Assembly: GCF_015752285.1 (NCBI RefSeq) | Contig: NZ_JADOUY010000002.1 | Location: 434,001 to 498,000 of the forward strand | Source of the DNA: Mycetocola_A sp015752285 | Lineage (GTDB): Bacteria; Actinomycetota; Actinomycetes; Actinomycetales; Microbacteriaceae | Length of the DNA stretch: 64,000 bases | Reading direction: 5' to 3' | Part shown: one piece after another, positions 23,458 through 32,450 of the stretch | Position numbering within the stretch: position 1 is the first letter of the stretch | Layout of the letters: every line of letters starts with the position of its first letter | Program-made: the position numbers and the translations under genes | The notes under the pieces: model-generated | Told to the model about the DNA's origin: nothing | What the model saw: only the letters and a program-made list of their open reading frames with translations | The model's database searches: none

Positions 23458-24720
23458 CTAATCGTCTGACACCTGGATGGGAATCGCCTCGGTGACCGGA
23501 TCCGTCACCGATTCCCCACGATACATGCTCTCGAAGATGGCGAGCGTCCGCTGGATGTCGTGCGCCTTGATCATCTGGAGCGACTCGCGTTTCATGGCCG
23601 TGAGCTTCTCCGGCGACGCGGTGAGAACATCCGTCAACCGCGCGGCGAGTTCATCGACGTTGCCCGGCTCGAACAGGTAGCCGTTCGCGTCGTCGTGAAC
23701 GAGGTGCGGCAACGCCATCGCGTTGGCGGCGACGACGGGGAGAGCGGATGCCATCGCCTCCATCGTGACGATCGACTGCAGCTCAGCGATCGACGGCATG
23801 GCGAGCAGGGTGGCACGGGTATAGCTCGCGCGCAACTCCTCGTCGCTCACATAGCCGGTAAAGGTGACGCGGTCGCCGAGGCCGAGCTGGGCCGCGAGAT
23901 TCTCGAGGTTGCGCTTCTGGTCGCCCCCTCCGACGATCTCGAGCTTGGCGTCGAGCGACGGATCAAGTCGTGCGAATGCGTTGATCAGCACGTCGATCTG
24001 CTTCTCACCGGTCACCCGTCCGACGAAGATGATCCTGTTTTCGGTGCGTGGTTCGAAGCTCGGCGTGTACATGTGCGCGTCGATTCCACAAGAGATGGCG
24101 TGGACCCCGTTGAGGCCGGTGTACTTCTCGAGGAAGTCGGCCGCCCGCCGTGTCGGCGTCGTGACGGATTCGGCGAGGCCGAGGTTGCCCCTGGCAAGCT
24201 TCCAGGCGAATCGGACCAGCCGCTCGCGGAATCGCTCAGGAAGCAGCGTGAACTCGAGGGCATTCTCAGGCATCAGGTGGTTGGTGGCGACGATCCGGAT
24301 GCCACGCTTCGTCGCGGCGTTCGAGAGGCCGCGTCCGACGACGAGGTAGGACTGTGAGTGGATCACGTCGGGCTTCACAGCGTCGATGATTCGGGCGGCG
24401 TTGCGGTTGATCGTCCAGGGAAGGGCGAATCGCAGCCAGTCATGCGGGTACCAGCGCCAGGAGCGCAGGCGGTGCACCGTCATCTGCTGGCCTTCGTGCG
24501 TCTCGGTCCAGGTCCCGCGCTTGCGTGAGGCGGCTGGAGCAACGACGTGGACCTCATGCCCGCGTGCGACCATTCCTGCCGCAAGGCGCTCGGCGAATCG
24601 CGCCGCACCGTTGACATCCGGTGAGAAGGTGTCAGCGCCGATGATGATGCGCAGCCGCTTCTTTCCATCGTTCGGGGTCGAGTTCGAACCGCTGCTGGTC
24701 GAATTGAGTGAGTCTGGCAA
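23458..24720 (-). CDS. GT4 family glycosyltransferase
   Basis: A 420-residue GT-B enzyme. The acceptor domain begins with RIIIGADTFSPDVNGAARFA, a pattern of GDP-mannose or UDP-sugar transferases acting on lipids. The donor domain has FVGRVTGEKQIDVLI and the E-x7-E type motif in SIAELQSIVTMEAMASALPV. It probably builds cell-envelope glycolipids, like PimB or MgtA relatives. The start looks like TTG 24720 (GGAGG about 12 bases upstream), so the exact N-terminus is uncertain. Confidence 0.85.
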   Translation of the reverse strand: MPDSLNSTSSGSNSTPNDGKKRLRIIIGADTFSPDVNGAARFAERLAAGMVARGHEVHVVAPAASRKRGTWTETHEGQQMTVHRLRSWRWYPHDWLRFALPWTINRNAARIIDAVKPDVIHSQSYLVVGRGLSNAATKRGIRIVATNHLMPENALEFTLLPERFRERLVRFAWKLARGNLGLAESVTTPTRRAADFLEKYTGLNGVHAISCGIDAHMYTPSFEPRTENRIIFVGRVTGEKQIDVLINAFARLDPSLDAKLEIVGGGDQKRNLENLAAQLGLGDRVTFTGYVSDEELRASYTRATLLAMPSIAELQSIVTMEAMASALPVVAANAMALPHLVHDDANGYLFEPGNVDELAARLTDVLTASPEKLTAMKRESLQMIKAHDIQRTLAIFESMYRGESVTDPVTEAIPIQVSDD

Positions 24721-24864
24721 GATGGGGGTTTTCCTCCGTCATCGGCCGGCGCTGAATCAGCCGGCCACATCCCTTGGCTGGTGGCCTCCGGGGATCGATC
24801 GCTCCATTCTAAGGGGCAGCCGCCGCTCCACGGCGAACCCATCGCGGCGTGCCCGAGGGGCAGT

Positions 24865-25788
24865 TTACTGGGCCTGGGGGTGGTGCCGGGCGAGTTGGAA
24901 CACTCCCCAGACCGCGATCACCCCGGCGACGACGAAGCCGATCATCGCCCACAATGGCGCACCACTGGCCTCGTCGAGCACGACGATCCCGATCGCGACG
25001 GCTACCATCGGGTCGACCACCGTGAGCCCGGCGATCACCAGGTCCGGTGGCCCAGAGGAGTATGCCGTCTGAACGAAGTACGCACCGATTCCGGTGGCGA
25101 CGAGCAACGCGACGACACAGAGCACGGTCAGCCAGTCGAAGTTCTCGTTGACGATCCGGTTGATGACGACCTTGGCAAGTGTCGCGACGAAGCCGTAGAT
25201 GATTCCGGCCGCGAGGATGAAGAACAGGGCCTTCGAGCGTTTGCGGAAGAAGATGAAGCCGGCCGCGAAGATCACGAGCACGATGCCAAGCATGACGAGG
25301 ACAGTAAGGAGGTCCGTCGTCGTGACGGCCTTCTCCCCTGCGACCAGGGCCGCGATGGTGACGAAGAGACCGACACCGCCCACACAGGCCGAGATCGCGA
25401 TCACCGACGCCCGGTTGGGTGTGACCTTGTTGATGCGGGCGTTGAGAACCGACGTGATGACCAGGGCGATGGCGCCGAGTGGCTGCACGATGATCAGCGG
25501 TGACCAGATGAGAGCGGTCAGTTGGAAGGCGATGGCGAAAGCGAGCATCAGCGTGCCGAGCACCCAGGACGGCCGGGCGAGCAGCAACCTCATCTGACCG
25601 ACGTTGAGACCGCTCCGCGCGTCCACTCCGCTGGACGATTCGACCTTGGTGACCCCACGGTGCTGGAACTGCGCGCCGAGCGACAGGAATACCGCCCCGA
25701 CGATGGCAAGAGGGATGCCGATCAGCTGGGTGGGATTGCGAACAAACTCCGCCGTCAGGTCGCCGAAATCGTTGCTCGCAAACATCAC
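24865..25788 (-). CDS. DMT superfamily (EamA-like) transporter
   Basis: A 307-residue membrane protein with about nine to ten hydrophobic segments in two repeats, and LIIVQPLGAIALVITSVLNA in the first repeat typical of DMT/NIPA-like carriers. The substrate is unknown. GTG 25788 and ATG 25785 are adjacent start choices. It is divergent from def by 42 bases. Confidence 0.8.
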   Translation of the reverse strand: MMFASNDFGDLTAEFVRNPTQLIGIPLAIVGAVFLSLGAQFQHRGVTKVESSSGVDARSGLNVGQMRLLLARPSWVLGTLMLAFAIAFQLTALIWSPLIIVQPLGAIALVITSVLNARINKVTPNRASVIAISACVGGVGLFVTIAALVAGEKAVTTTDLLTVLVMLGIVLVIFAAGFIFFRKRSKALFFILAAGIIYGFVATLAKVVINRIVNENFDWLTVLCVVALLVATGIGAYFVQTAYSSGPPDLVIAGLTVVDPMVAVAIGIVVLDEASGAPLWAMIGFVVAGVIAVWGVFQLARHHPQAQ

Positions 25789-25830
25789 CTTGCGAGCCTA
25801 CAACGGGCACGTCTTGGTTAGGCTCAGGAA

Positions 25831-26397
25831 ATGGCCATTCTCCCCATTCGCATCACGGGTGACCCGGTGCTCCACTCCCCGGCTGAGCCGGTGACAGACT
25901 TCGATGACTCCCTCAGGCAGTTGGTGACCGACCTGTTCGACACAATGGATGCTGCGCCGGGCGTCGGTCTCGCTGCCCCACAGGTCGGAGTCCCACTGCG
26001 GGTCTTCGTGTACGGCTACGACACCGACGAATACGGTCCGTGGCGCGGCGTCGTGATCAACCCCGAGCTGTGGATCACCCCTCCTCCTGCCGGAGAACCC
26101 GACGAGGAACTCGAGTCGGAGGGCTGCCTGTCCTTCCCCGGAGAACGATTCCCGCTGCGCCGCGCCGATGAGGCGATCATCACGGGAGTCGACCTCGACC
26201 GGAACCCGGTCGAACTGCGCGTCGACGGCTGGCGGGCACGGATACTGCAGCACGAGTACGACCACCTCGACGGCTACCTCTACCTGGACCGTCTCGGCCG
26301 CCACGACCGCAAGATCGTTCACAAGGTCACGCGCAAGATGGGCTGGGGTGTTCCCGGAGTGAGCTGGATGCCTGGAGAAGACGACCTCGACGGCTGA
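25831..26397 (+). CDS. def: Peptide deformylase
   Basis: A 188-residue metalloenzyme that removes formyl groups from new proteins. All three motifs are present: GVGLAAPQVG (44-53), EGCLSFPG with metal ligand C99, and QHEYDHLDG with H141, E142 and H145. A terminator follows and then tRNA-Asn on the other strand. Confidence 0.96.
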   Translation: MAILPIRITGDPVLHSPAEPVTDFDDSLRQLVTDLFDTMDAAPGVGLAAPQVGVPLRVFVYGYDTDEYGPWRGVVINPELWITPPPAGEPDEELESEGCLSFPGERFPLRRADEAIITGVDLDRNPVELRVDGWRARILQHEYDHLDGYLYLDRLGRHDRKIVHKVTRKMGWGVPGVSWMPGEDDLDG

Positions 26398-26417
26398 CGG
26401 CATCCCGGGAAAAAGAA

Positions 26418-26448
26418 AAGACCACAGGGGTGGAGCCCTTGTGGTCTT
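26418..26448 (+). terminator. Hairpin terminator after def
   Basis: AAGACCACAGGGG pairs with CCCTTGTGGTCTT around a short loop, ending in TCTTCT. It lies between def and the convergent tRNA-Asn. Confidence 0.75.
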
Positions 26449-26453
26449 CTCAG

Positions 26454-26526
26454 CTCCTCGACTTGGACTCGAACCAAGAACCTACCGGTTAACAGCCGAT
26501 TGCTCTGCCAATTGAGCTATCGAGGA
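26454..26526 (-). tRNA. tRNA-Asn (GUU anticodon)
   Basis: A 73-base cloverleaf: acceptor TCCTCGA with TCGAGGA, anticodon loop CTGTTAA giving GUU, T-loop TTCGAGT and discriminator G. CCA is not encoded. Confidence 0.95.
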
Positions 26527-26590
26527 TTATGTGTTGCGCATTTACTTTACCAAAGGAATTGCAGACTCCAAATCGAGCGCGCGATCCGGC

Positions 26591-27427
26591 CTATTCGGCG
26601 TCGGCAGGAACCCGATGATCCGATTCCGCGAGTCCGACGAGGAACGGATGCCGCCCGTCGGTGAGCAGGTCGTCGATCGGCGCGAGTCCGACCATCCGGC
26701 CCTGATGGAGAGCGGCGACCCTGCTCGTCGCGTGCCGCAGAAGCGGCAGGTCGTGACTGACCAGAACCGCCGAGAAGTCGCCTTCATCCTGCAACCGGGC
26801 GACCAGATCGTTGATGGACGAGCGCACGGTGACGTCGATTCCGGCCGTCGGCTCGTCGGCGACCCAGAGCCGCGGCCCGAGAACGAGTGAGCGTGCGATC
26901 GCGACCCGCTGGCGCTGCCCGCCGGAGAGTTCGAATGGGTACTGCTCGAGGACGGCGAGGGGCAGCTGGACGGCGTCGAGCATCGTGGCGACGCGCAACC
27001 CGACGGCCTTGCGGTTGTAGTGCTTGTCGCGCTGCAGGATGGGCTGACCGATGACCTCGGCCACCGTGAGTTCCGGCGGAAGCCGTGTGGCGGCATCCTG
27101 CGGCAGGAAGGCGACGTTGAAGGTCAGCCGTGTGAGGTCACGACGTCGGATGCCCCTCAGCCGGTAACCGAGCACCGTCGCGTCTCCCCCCACGACCGTC
27201 GGCGGCGCATCCGTTCCTTTCGGCGCGAGCACGTTCCCGGCGAGCACACGTGCGAGAGTGGACTTGCCCGACCCTGACTCCCCCACGATCCCGAGGACTT
27301 CGTTCGCCTCGATGTCGAAGCTCACGCCGTCGAGTGCTCGGTGGGCGGGTCTCGACCTCCGCGCCGGATACTCGACAGCAAGGTCGTCGATGCGGACGGC
27401 CGGGCCGGATCCTTCCGAAGCACTCAT
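26591..27427 (-). CDS. Lone ABC transporter ATP-binding protein (oligopeptide type)
   Basis: A 278-residue ATPase with Walker A GESGSGKST, signature LSGGQRQRVAIARSL, Walker B LWVADEPTAGID and the H-loop VSHD, most like DppF/OppF subunits of peptide importers. The ATG at 27427 has GGCAGG with 9-base spacing; an earlier ATG at 27436 is too close. No permease, partner ATPase or binding protein is nearby, so its partners are elsewhere or it has another role. Confidence 0.82.
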   Translation of the reverse strand: MSASEGSGPAVRIDDLAVEYPARRSRPAHRALDGVSFDIEANEVLGIVGESGSGKSTLARVLAGNVLAPKGTDAPPTVVGGDATVLGYRLRGIRRRDLTRLTFNVAFLPQDAATRLPPELTVAEVIGQPILQRDKHYNRKAVGLRVATMLDAVQLPLAVLEQYPFELSGGQRQRVAIARSLVLGPRLWVADEPTAGIDVTVRSSINDLVARLQDEGDFSAVLVSHDLPLLRHATSRVAALHQGRMVGLAPIDDLLTDGRHPFLVGLAESDHRVPADAE

Positions 27428-27476
27428 GACACCCATCCTGCCCTAGAAGGGGCACACAACCGCCGATCCGCGCCGG

Positions 27477-29333
27477 TCAGCCCTCACGAAGTCGACGGCG
27501 TTCCACTTCGAGCGCCATCAGTTCGCCCTGCAGCGCCCGGTAGCTCTCGCGCTCCTTCGGGTCGATGCGCTGAAGCCGTCCGAGCATGTCATGCGATTGC
27601 CTGAGCAGGTCTCGATCGATGAGTGCGACGGTGATCTCGCGGACGTATCCGGTGAGCTCACTGTCGGCCCGCTCGGGGATCGGGGCGACCGCGAGCTGCT
27701 GCACCAGGCCGGCAAGCGGCGTCGGCACGGTCTCGCTGACCCGCGCGAACCAGTTCGGCGTGCCGAAGCTGTCGAGGGTCGCGGCGATGGCGTCTCGGAC
27801 CACGGCAAGGGTTGCGTTGCCGAAGCCGGTGAAGACCGCGCGCTGCACCAGTTCACGCCCAGCGAGTTCCGGATGCTGGAGGATCGCCATCAGCGCATCG
27901 CGCTCGAGACGAGTGGTCGGGTCGCTCGGCAGATCCCGGAGCGATGCGGGCCGCTCGGCCGGAAATTCGCCTTCGGTCGTCGATCCAGGAGAACGAGGCC
28001 CGGTCTGTCGGCTTCCCGCTTTCCCCGCGCGCCCGATGGCGGCCTGCACTTCGGCGAGGTCCATACCGAGGTGACGGGCCAGCACCCGCGTGTAGCCGGG
28101 GCGCAGAGACGGGTCACGAATGTCGGCGATGACGGGGGCGGATGCTTTGAGCGCGCCAACCCGCCCCTCGACAGTCTCGAGGTCCCAGGCGGCGAGTGTC
28201 TGCCTGATGACGAACTCGAACATCGGCTCTTTCGCGTCGATGAGCCGGCGGACGGCGTCGTCGCCACGATTGAGCCGCAGGTCGCAGGGGTCGAGGCCGT
28301 CAGGCGCCACGGCGACGTATGTCTGTGCCGAGAATCGCTGTTCCTCGGCGAACGCTCGCATTGCGGCTTTCTGGCCCGCGGCGTCGGGGTCGAAGGTGAA
28401 AATGACCTCACCCTTGCCGGAGTCGTCGCCCATCACGCGCCGAAGGGTCTTGATGTGGTCGACGCCGAAAGAGGTGCCGCAGGTCGCGACCGCCGTGGTG
28501 ACGCCGGCGAGATGGCAGGCCATGACGTCGGTGTAGCCCTCGACGACGACGACTCGACCGCTCCGCGAGACGTCGCGCTTCGCGAGGTCGAGGCCGTAGA
28601 GCACCTGTGCCTTGTGGTACACGGCGGTCTCGGGAGTGTTGAGGTACTTCGGGCCTTTGTCGTCATCGAGGAGCTTGCGCGCACCGAAGCCGACGGTCTG
28701 CCCGGTGACGTCGCGGATCGGCCAGACGAGTCGCCCTCTGAACCGGTCGTAGATGCCTCGGTCGCCCTGCGAGACGAGCCCGGAAGCGGTGATCTCCTCG
28801 ACGCTGAATCCTTTGCCGCGGAGGAAGCTGGTGAGGGCATCCCAGCTCTTCGGTGCGAAGCCGACACCGAAGCGCTCGGCTGCGATCTGGTCGAAACCGC
28901 GTTCGCCGAGGAAGCGGCGCCCGGGGTCCGCGCCGGGGGTTCCCAGCTGTTCCTGGAAGAACGTCTCGGCAGCGGCGTTCGCCGCGAGCAGCCTGGCCCG
29001 GTTGCTGTGGTCGGTGGCGCCCTCGCCGTCTTCGTAGGTCAGCTGGAAGCCGGCGCGAGCGGCGAGCCGCTCGACGGCATCCGTGAACGTGACGTGGTCC
29101 ATTTTCTGAAGGAACGAGATGGCGTCGCCGGATTCGCCACAACCGAAGCAGTGGTAGAAGCCGAGCTGAGGGCGCACATGGAAGCTGGGGCTGCGCTCGT
29201 CATGGAAGGGGCAGAGGCCCTTCATCGAACCCACGCCCGCCGACTTCAGGCTGACGAAGTCCCCGACGATGTCGGCGATGTTGGTACGTGACTTGACCTC
29301 GTCTATGTCGCTTGAGCGAATGCGGCCGGCCAT
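27477..29333 (-). CDS. dnaG: DNA primase DnaG
   Basis: A 618-residue chromosomal primase. The zinc-binding domain has C41, H44, C62 and C65 (CPFHDERSPSF, HCFGCG). The Toprim core has VVVVEGYTDVMA and FDPDAAG. The C-terminal helicase-interaction domain is full length. It is followed in the standard actinobacterial order by dgt and dusB on the same strand. Confidence 0.96.
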   Translation of the reverse strand: MAGRIRSSDIDEVKSRTNIADIVGDFVSLKSAGVGSMKGLCPFHDERSPSFHVRPQLGFYHCFGCGESGDAISFLQKMDHVTFTDAVERLAARAGFQLTYEDGEGATDHSNRARLLAANAAAETFFQEQLGTPGADPGRRFLGERGFDQIAAERFGVGFAPKSWDALTSFLRGKGFSVEEITASGLVSQGDRGIYDRFRGRLVWPIRDVTGQTVGFGARKLLDDDKGPKYLNTPETAVYHKAQVLYGLDLAKRDVSRSGRVVVVEGYTDVMACHLAGVTTAVATCGTSFGVDHIKTLRRVMGDDSGKGEVIFTFDPDAAGQKAAMRAFAEEQRFSAQTYVAVAPDGLDPCDLRLNRGDDAVRRLIDAKEPMFEFVIRQTLAAWDLETVEGRVGALKASAPVIADIRDPSLRPGYTRVLARHLGMDLAEVQAAIGRAGKAGSRQTGPRSPGSTTEGEFPAERPASLRDLPSDPTTRLERDALMAILQHPELAGRELVQRAVFTGFGNATLAVVRDAIAATLDSFGTPNWFARVSETVPTPLAGLVQQLAVAPIPERADSELTGYVREITVALIDRDLLRQSHDMLGRLQRIDPKERESYRALQGELMALEVERRRLREG

Positions 29334-29388
29334 CGTCCCATCCTACCGAGGATCGGCGCGGAGACGGCCCCGCCTCCAGGGAGGGAGC

Positions 29389-30642
29389 TCAGGCGCGACG
29401 TGTCAGGCGCTCGTGCCAGGCAAGTGCCGACTGGTCGGTGAGGCTGGCCACCTGGTCGACGACGACACGCTTGCGGGCGGCGTCATCGGGCGCACAGGAC
29501 CAGTCATCGGCGAAGCCACGGTCGAGCGACTCGGGGCCGCCCGCATACAGGCCCTCGGCGAGGTCGGTGAGGATGTCGCGCTGCTGGCGGTAGATCGGCT
29601 GCCGGGCGTCGCTCGCCATCACGAACGCGGCGACGACCCCCTTGAGCACGGCGATCTCGGCCTGCACCTCGTGCGGGACGAGAACGCTCGCGCCGAACCG
29701 GATGAGGCTCGACTGCGGGTAAGCCTCGCGCGTCGCCTGTGTGGCGGACTGCGAGAAGTGACCGATCATCTGGCTGGTGAAGTTCTTGAGTTTGCCGAGG
29801 TCGCGCCTGGAAGCATCCCAGCTCGTCATCCAGACGTCGTAGCCGGCGAGGCGGTCGAACGCAGCAGACATGTCGTCGAGGGTGAAGCTGTCACCGGCCC
29901 ACGCCTGCACGGCCCTGATCAGGGAGTCATGGCCGGCGCGGGCGCTGAGGAATGCGGGATCGATGTACTCGTTGACGATGGCGTCTTCGAAGTCGTGAAC
30001 CGAGTAGGCGATGTCGTCAGAGAGGTCCATCACTTCGGCTTCGATGCAACGCTGGCGGGGCGGTGCTCCGGCGCGCAACCAGACGAATGCGTCACTGTCG
30101 TCGTCGAAGAAACCGAACTTGGCCCGTCCGCCCGGATCGCTGACGGCCTGAGCTGCCGGCCACGGGTATTTGCAACTCGCGTCGAGGCTGGCGCGGGTGA
30201 GGTTGAGCCCGTACGACCGGCCGTCTGCGCCGAAGACCTTCGGCTCCAGGCGGGTGAGGATGCGCAGTGTCTGGGCGTTGCCCTCGAACCCGCCGATGTC
30301 GTCGGCCCAGGTGTTCAGCGCCTTCTCACCGTTATGCCCGAACGGCGGGTGGCCCAGGTCGTGTGCGAGGCAGGCGGTGTCGACGACGTCTGGTTCGAGA
30401 CCGAGGCTGGTGGCGAGTTCTCGGCCCACCTGTGCCACCTCGAGGGAGTGGGTCAGCCGGTTGCGGGCGAAGTCGAGTCCGGCGGTCGGGCTGAGCACCT
30501 GCGTCTTTGCGGCGAGGCGGCGGAGGGCGCTCGAGTGGAGGAGGCGGGCGCGGTCCCTCGCGAAATCGGTGCGGCGGGACGAATGCTGTTCGGGCAGGGC
30601 ACGCTCGTTGTCGTGCACCGAATACCCCCCGCTATCCCCCAC
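29389..30642 (-). CDS. dgt: Deoxyguanosinetriphosphate triphosphohydrolase
   Basis: A 417-residue HD-domain enzyme that hydrolyses dGTP to deoxyguanosine and triphosphate. Metal motifs are visible in NRLTHSLEVAQVGRE, ACLAHDLGHPPFGHNGE and DLSDDIAYSVHDFED. GTG 30642 overlaps the end of dusB by 11 bases; GTG 30618, with a G-rich site 6 bases upstream, is an equally fair start. The longer frame reaching 31089 is shadow of dusB. Confidence 0.92.
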   Translation of the reverse strand: MGDSGGYSVHDNERALPEQHSSRRTDFARDRARLLHSSALRRLAAKTQVLSPTAGLDFARNRLTHSLEVAQVGRELATSLGLEPDVVDTACLAHDLGHPPFGHNGEKALNTWADDIGGFEGNAQTLRILTRLEPKVFGADGRSYGLNLTRASLDASCKYPWPAAQAVSDPGGRAKFGFFDDDSDAFVWLRAGAPPRQRCIEAEVMDLSDDIAYSVHDFEDAIVNEYIDPAFLSARAGHDSLIRAVQAWAGDSFTLDDMSAAFDRLAGYDVWMTSWDASRRDLGKLKNFTSQMIGHFSQSATQATREAYPQSSLIRFGASVLVPHEVQAEIAVLKGVVAAFVMASDARQPIYRQQRDILTDLAEGLYAGGPESLDRGFADDWSCAPDDAARKRVVVDQVASLTDQSALAWHERLTRRA

Positions 30643-31798
30643 TGGTGTCTGCTTCCGTCTCGGTGAGCGTTCCGCGATCGGTGACGTTGATGCTGCGTGA
30701 GTCGAGCCAGCCATCAGGCAGCACGGTGCGCTTCGGCGAGCCGGCGCGACCACGCTGGCCTTCTGCGGCCTCTCCCGGGTACGGCTCGTCCCAGTCGAGT
30801 GTGCCGAGCAGATCGTCGAGCTGGGCCAGCGATTCCACCGTTGCCAGCCGGGAGCGCAGGTCGCCACCGACCGGGTATCCCTTGAAGTACCAGGCGACGT
30901 GCTTGCGAATGTCACGGCATCCGCGTTCCTCGCTTTCGAAGAACTCGGCGAGCAGTTCGGCATGCCGACGGAACGTCTCGGCCACCTGGCCGAGACTCGG
31001 CGTGAACCTGGTTTCTGAGCCGGTGAATGCGGCGGCGAGGTCGCCGAACAGCCACGGCCGCCCGAGGCAGCCGCGGCCGACGACGACACCGTCGCAGCCG
31101 GTCTCGCTCATCATCCGCAGGGCGTCTTCACCCGACCAGATGTCGCCGTTGCCGAGCACGGGCACGCTGGTGACGGTCTCCTTGAGCTTCGTGATGGCCG
31201 ACCAGTCGGCCTGGCCGGAGTAGAACTCCGACGCCGTCCTGGCGTGCAAGGCGATGCTGGCGACGCCGGCTCCCTCCGCGGCCTTGCCCGCTTCGAGGTA
31301 GGTGAGGTGGCCCGCGTCGATTCCCTTGCGCATCTTCACGGTGAGAGGAACGTCGCCTGCGGCCTTCACAGCACCTTCGACGATGTCGCGGAACAGATCC
31401 TGCTTCCACGGCAGCGCGGATCCGCCGCCCTTGCGAGTGACCTTGGGAACCGGGCAGCCGAAGTTGAGGTCGATGTGGTCGGCGCGATCCTCAGCCACGA
31501 GGATCGTGACGGCCTCAGACACCGTCTTCGGGTCTACCCCGTACAACTGGATGCTGCGCGTCGTCTCCGACTCGTGGTGCGTGATCAGCCGCATGGTTTC
31601 CTTGTTGCGCTCGACGAGCGCTCGGGAGGTGATCATTTCGCTGACGTAGAGACCGACCCCGAATTCGCGGCAGAGCCGACGGAAAGCGGTGTTCGTGATC
31701 CCGGCCATGGGCGCGAGGACCACCGGTACGTCGAGCTCGAGCGAGCCGATCGACAGCGCCGGGGCGTGGCTTATCGTGGGGATGGCAGACATGTCCAT
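30632..31798 (-). CDS. dusB: tRNA-dihydrouridine synthase
   Basis: A 388-residue FMN enzyme that reduces uridines in tRNA. The TIM-barrel begins VVLAPMAGITNTAFRRLCRE, and the catalytic cysteine is in NFGCPVPKVTRKGGG. ATG 31798 has GGGAG 6 bases upstream; only 27 bases separate it from the divergent ybaK-type start. It overlaps dgt. Confidence 0.93.
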   Translation of the reverse strand: MDMSAIPTISHAPALSIGSLELDVPVVLAPMAGITNTAFRRLCREFGVGLYVSEMITSRALVERNKETMRLITHHESETTRSIQLYGVDPKTVSEAVTILVAEDRADHIDLNFGCPVPKVTRKGGGSALPWKQDLFRDIVEGAVKAAGDVPLTVKMRKGIDAGHLTYLEAGKAAEGAGVASIALHARTASEFYSGQADWSAITKLKETVTSVPVLGNGDIWSGEDALRMMSETGCDGVVVGRGCLGRPWLFGDLAAAFTGSETRFTPSLGQVAETFRRHAELLAEFFESEERGCRDIRKHVAWYFKGYPVGGDLRSRLATVESLAQLDDLLGTLDWDEPYPGEAAEGQRGRAGSPKRTVLPDGWLDSRSINVTDRGTLTETEADTSGG

Positions 31799-31825
31799 CA
31801 ATTCTCCCAGAAAGCTGACGAAATC

Positions 31826-32326
31826 ATGACCGAGCAGGCTTCGACCGGTGGACTCGACCGGATGCGGGCAGATGCCCTCGCACGCGGGCTGGCCGTCGAG
31901 GTCGTTCCGCGGCCTCAAGCCTCGAGCCTCGAGGAAGCCGCCGCCCTGCTCGGTATCGAGCTGCGCGAGATCGTGAAGACCCTCGTCGTGAAACGCCACG
32001 ACGGTGATTTCGTGTTCGCACTCGTGCCCGGTGGGCGCAAGATCTCCTGGGCGAAGCTCCGCACCCTCGTCGGAGTGAACAAGCTGTCACTTCCCCCGGC
32101 GGATGCTGCGTTGGAGGCGACCGGTTATGGACGCGGCACGATCACGCCGATCGGCAGCACCACCGCTTGGCCGGTCTTCGTCGACGTTTCGGTCGCCGGA
32201 TGCCGGGTGGCGCTCGGAGCGGGCGAGCACGGCTACAGCGCGTTCGTCGATGTTGACGCACTCATCACGGCTTACGACGCAACGGTCGCCGACATCACCG
32301 AGCCCGAGGTCACAACCCCCGGGTGA
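31826..32326 (+). CDS. YbaK/EbsC family aminoacyl-tRNA deacylase
   Basis: A 166-residue editing-domain protein like YbaK and ProX, which clear mischarged tRNAs. VVKRHDGDFVFALVPGGRKISWAKL, in outline, carries the conserved lysine and the family's GxxxxS(W)KL pattern, and GTITPIGSTTAWPVFVD follows. It is divergent from dusB with only 27 bases between starts, and its last 17 bases overlap a small minus-strand gene. Confidence 0.85.
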   Translation: MTEQASTGGLDRMRADALARGLAVEVVPRPQASSLEEAAALLGIELREIVKTLVVKRHDGDFVFALVPGGRKISWAKLRTLVGVNKLSLPPADAALEATGYGRGTITPIGSTTAWPVFVDVSVAGCRVALGAGEHGYSAFVDVDALITAYDATVADITEPEVTTPG

Positions 32327-32450
32327 AGGCTTTCTCGACGGCCGCGGTGACCTCAGCCAGTGTGGGGATCGCACACGCGTCGCCCTCGCAGCTGACGGCG
32401 TCTGTCGCACCGAGCACGGTGAGGGCTGGTCGGTTCCTGGTGTCGGTCAT
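32310..32450 (-). CDS. Small 46-residue protein coupled to the DsbA-like gene
   Basis: ATG 32450 overlaps the DsbA-like stop as ATGA and has GAAGGAG 8 bases upstream, so it is likely translated. The product starts MTDTRNRPALTVLGATDAVS and contains CEGDAC followed by a helical C-terminus ending KAFTRGL. The two cysteines, beside an oxidoreductase gene, suggest a redox-linked role. No family is recognised. Confidence 0.5.
   Translation of the reverse strand: MTDTRNRPALTVLGATDAVSCEGDACAIPTLAEVTAAVEKAFTRGL

Noticed and set aside
24809..25810. 333-codon minus-strand frame
   Set aside because: It overlaps the DMT transporter in another frame and is Arg/Gly/Pro/His-rich, typical of high-GC shadow frames.
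27591..29291. 566-codon plus-strand frame opposite dnaG
   Set aside because: It is the complement of a strong conserved gene; the composition is antisense-like.
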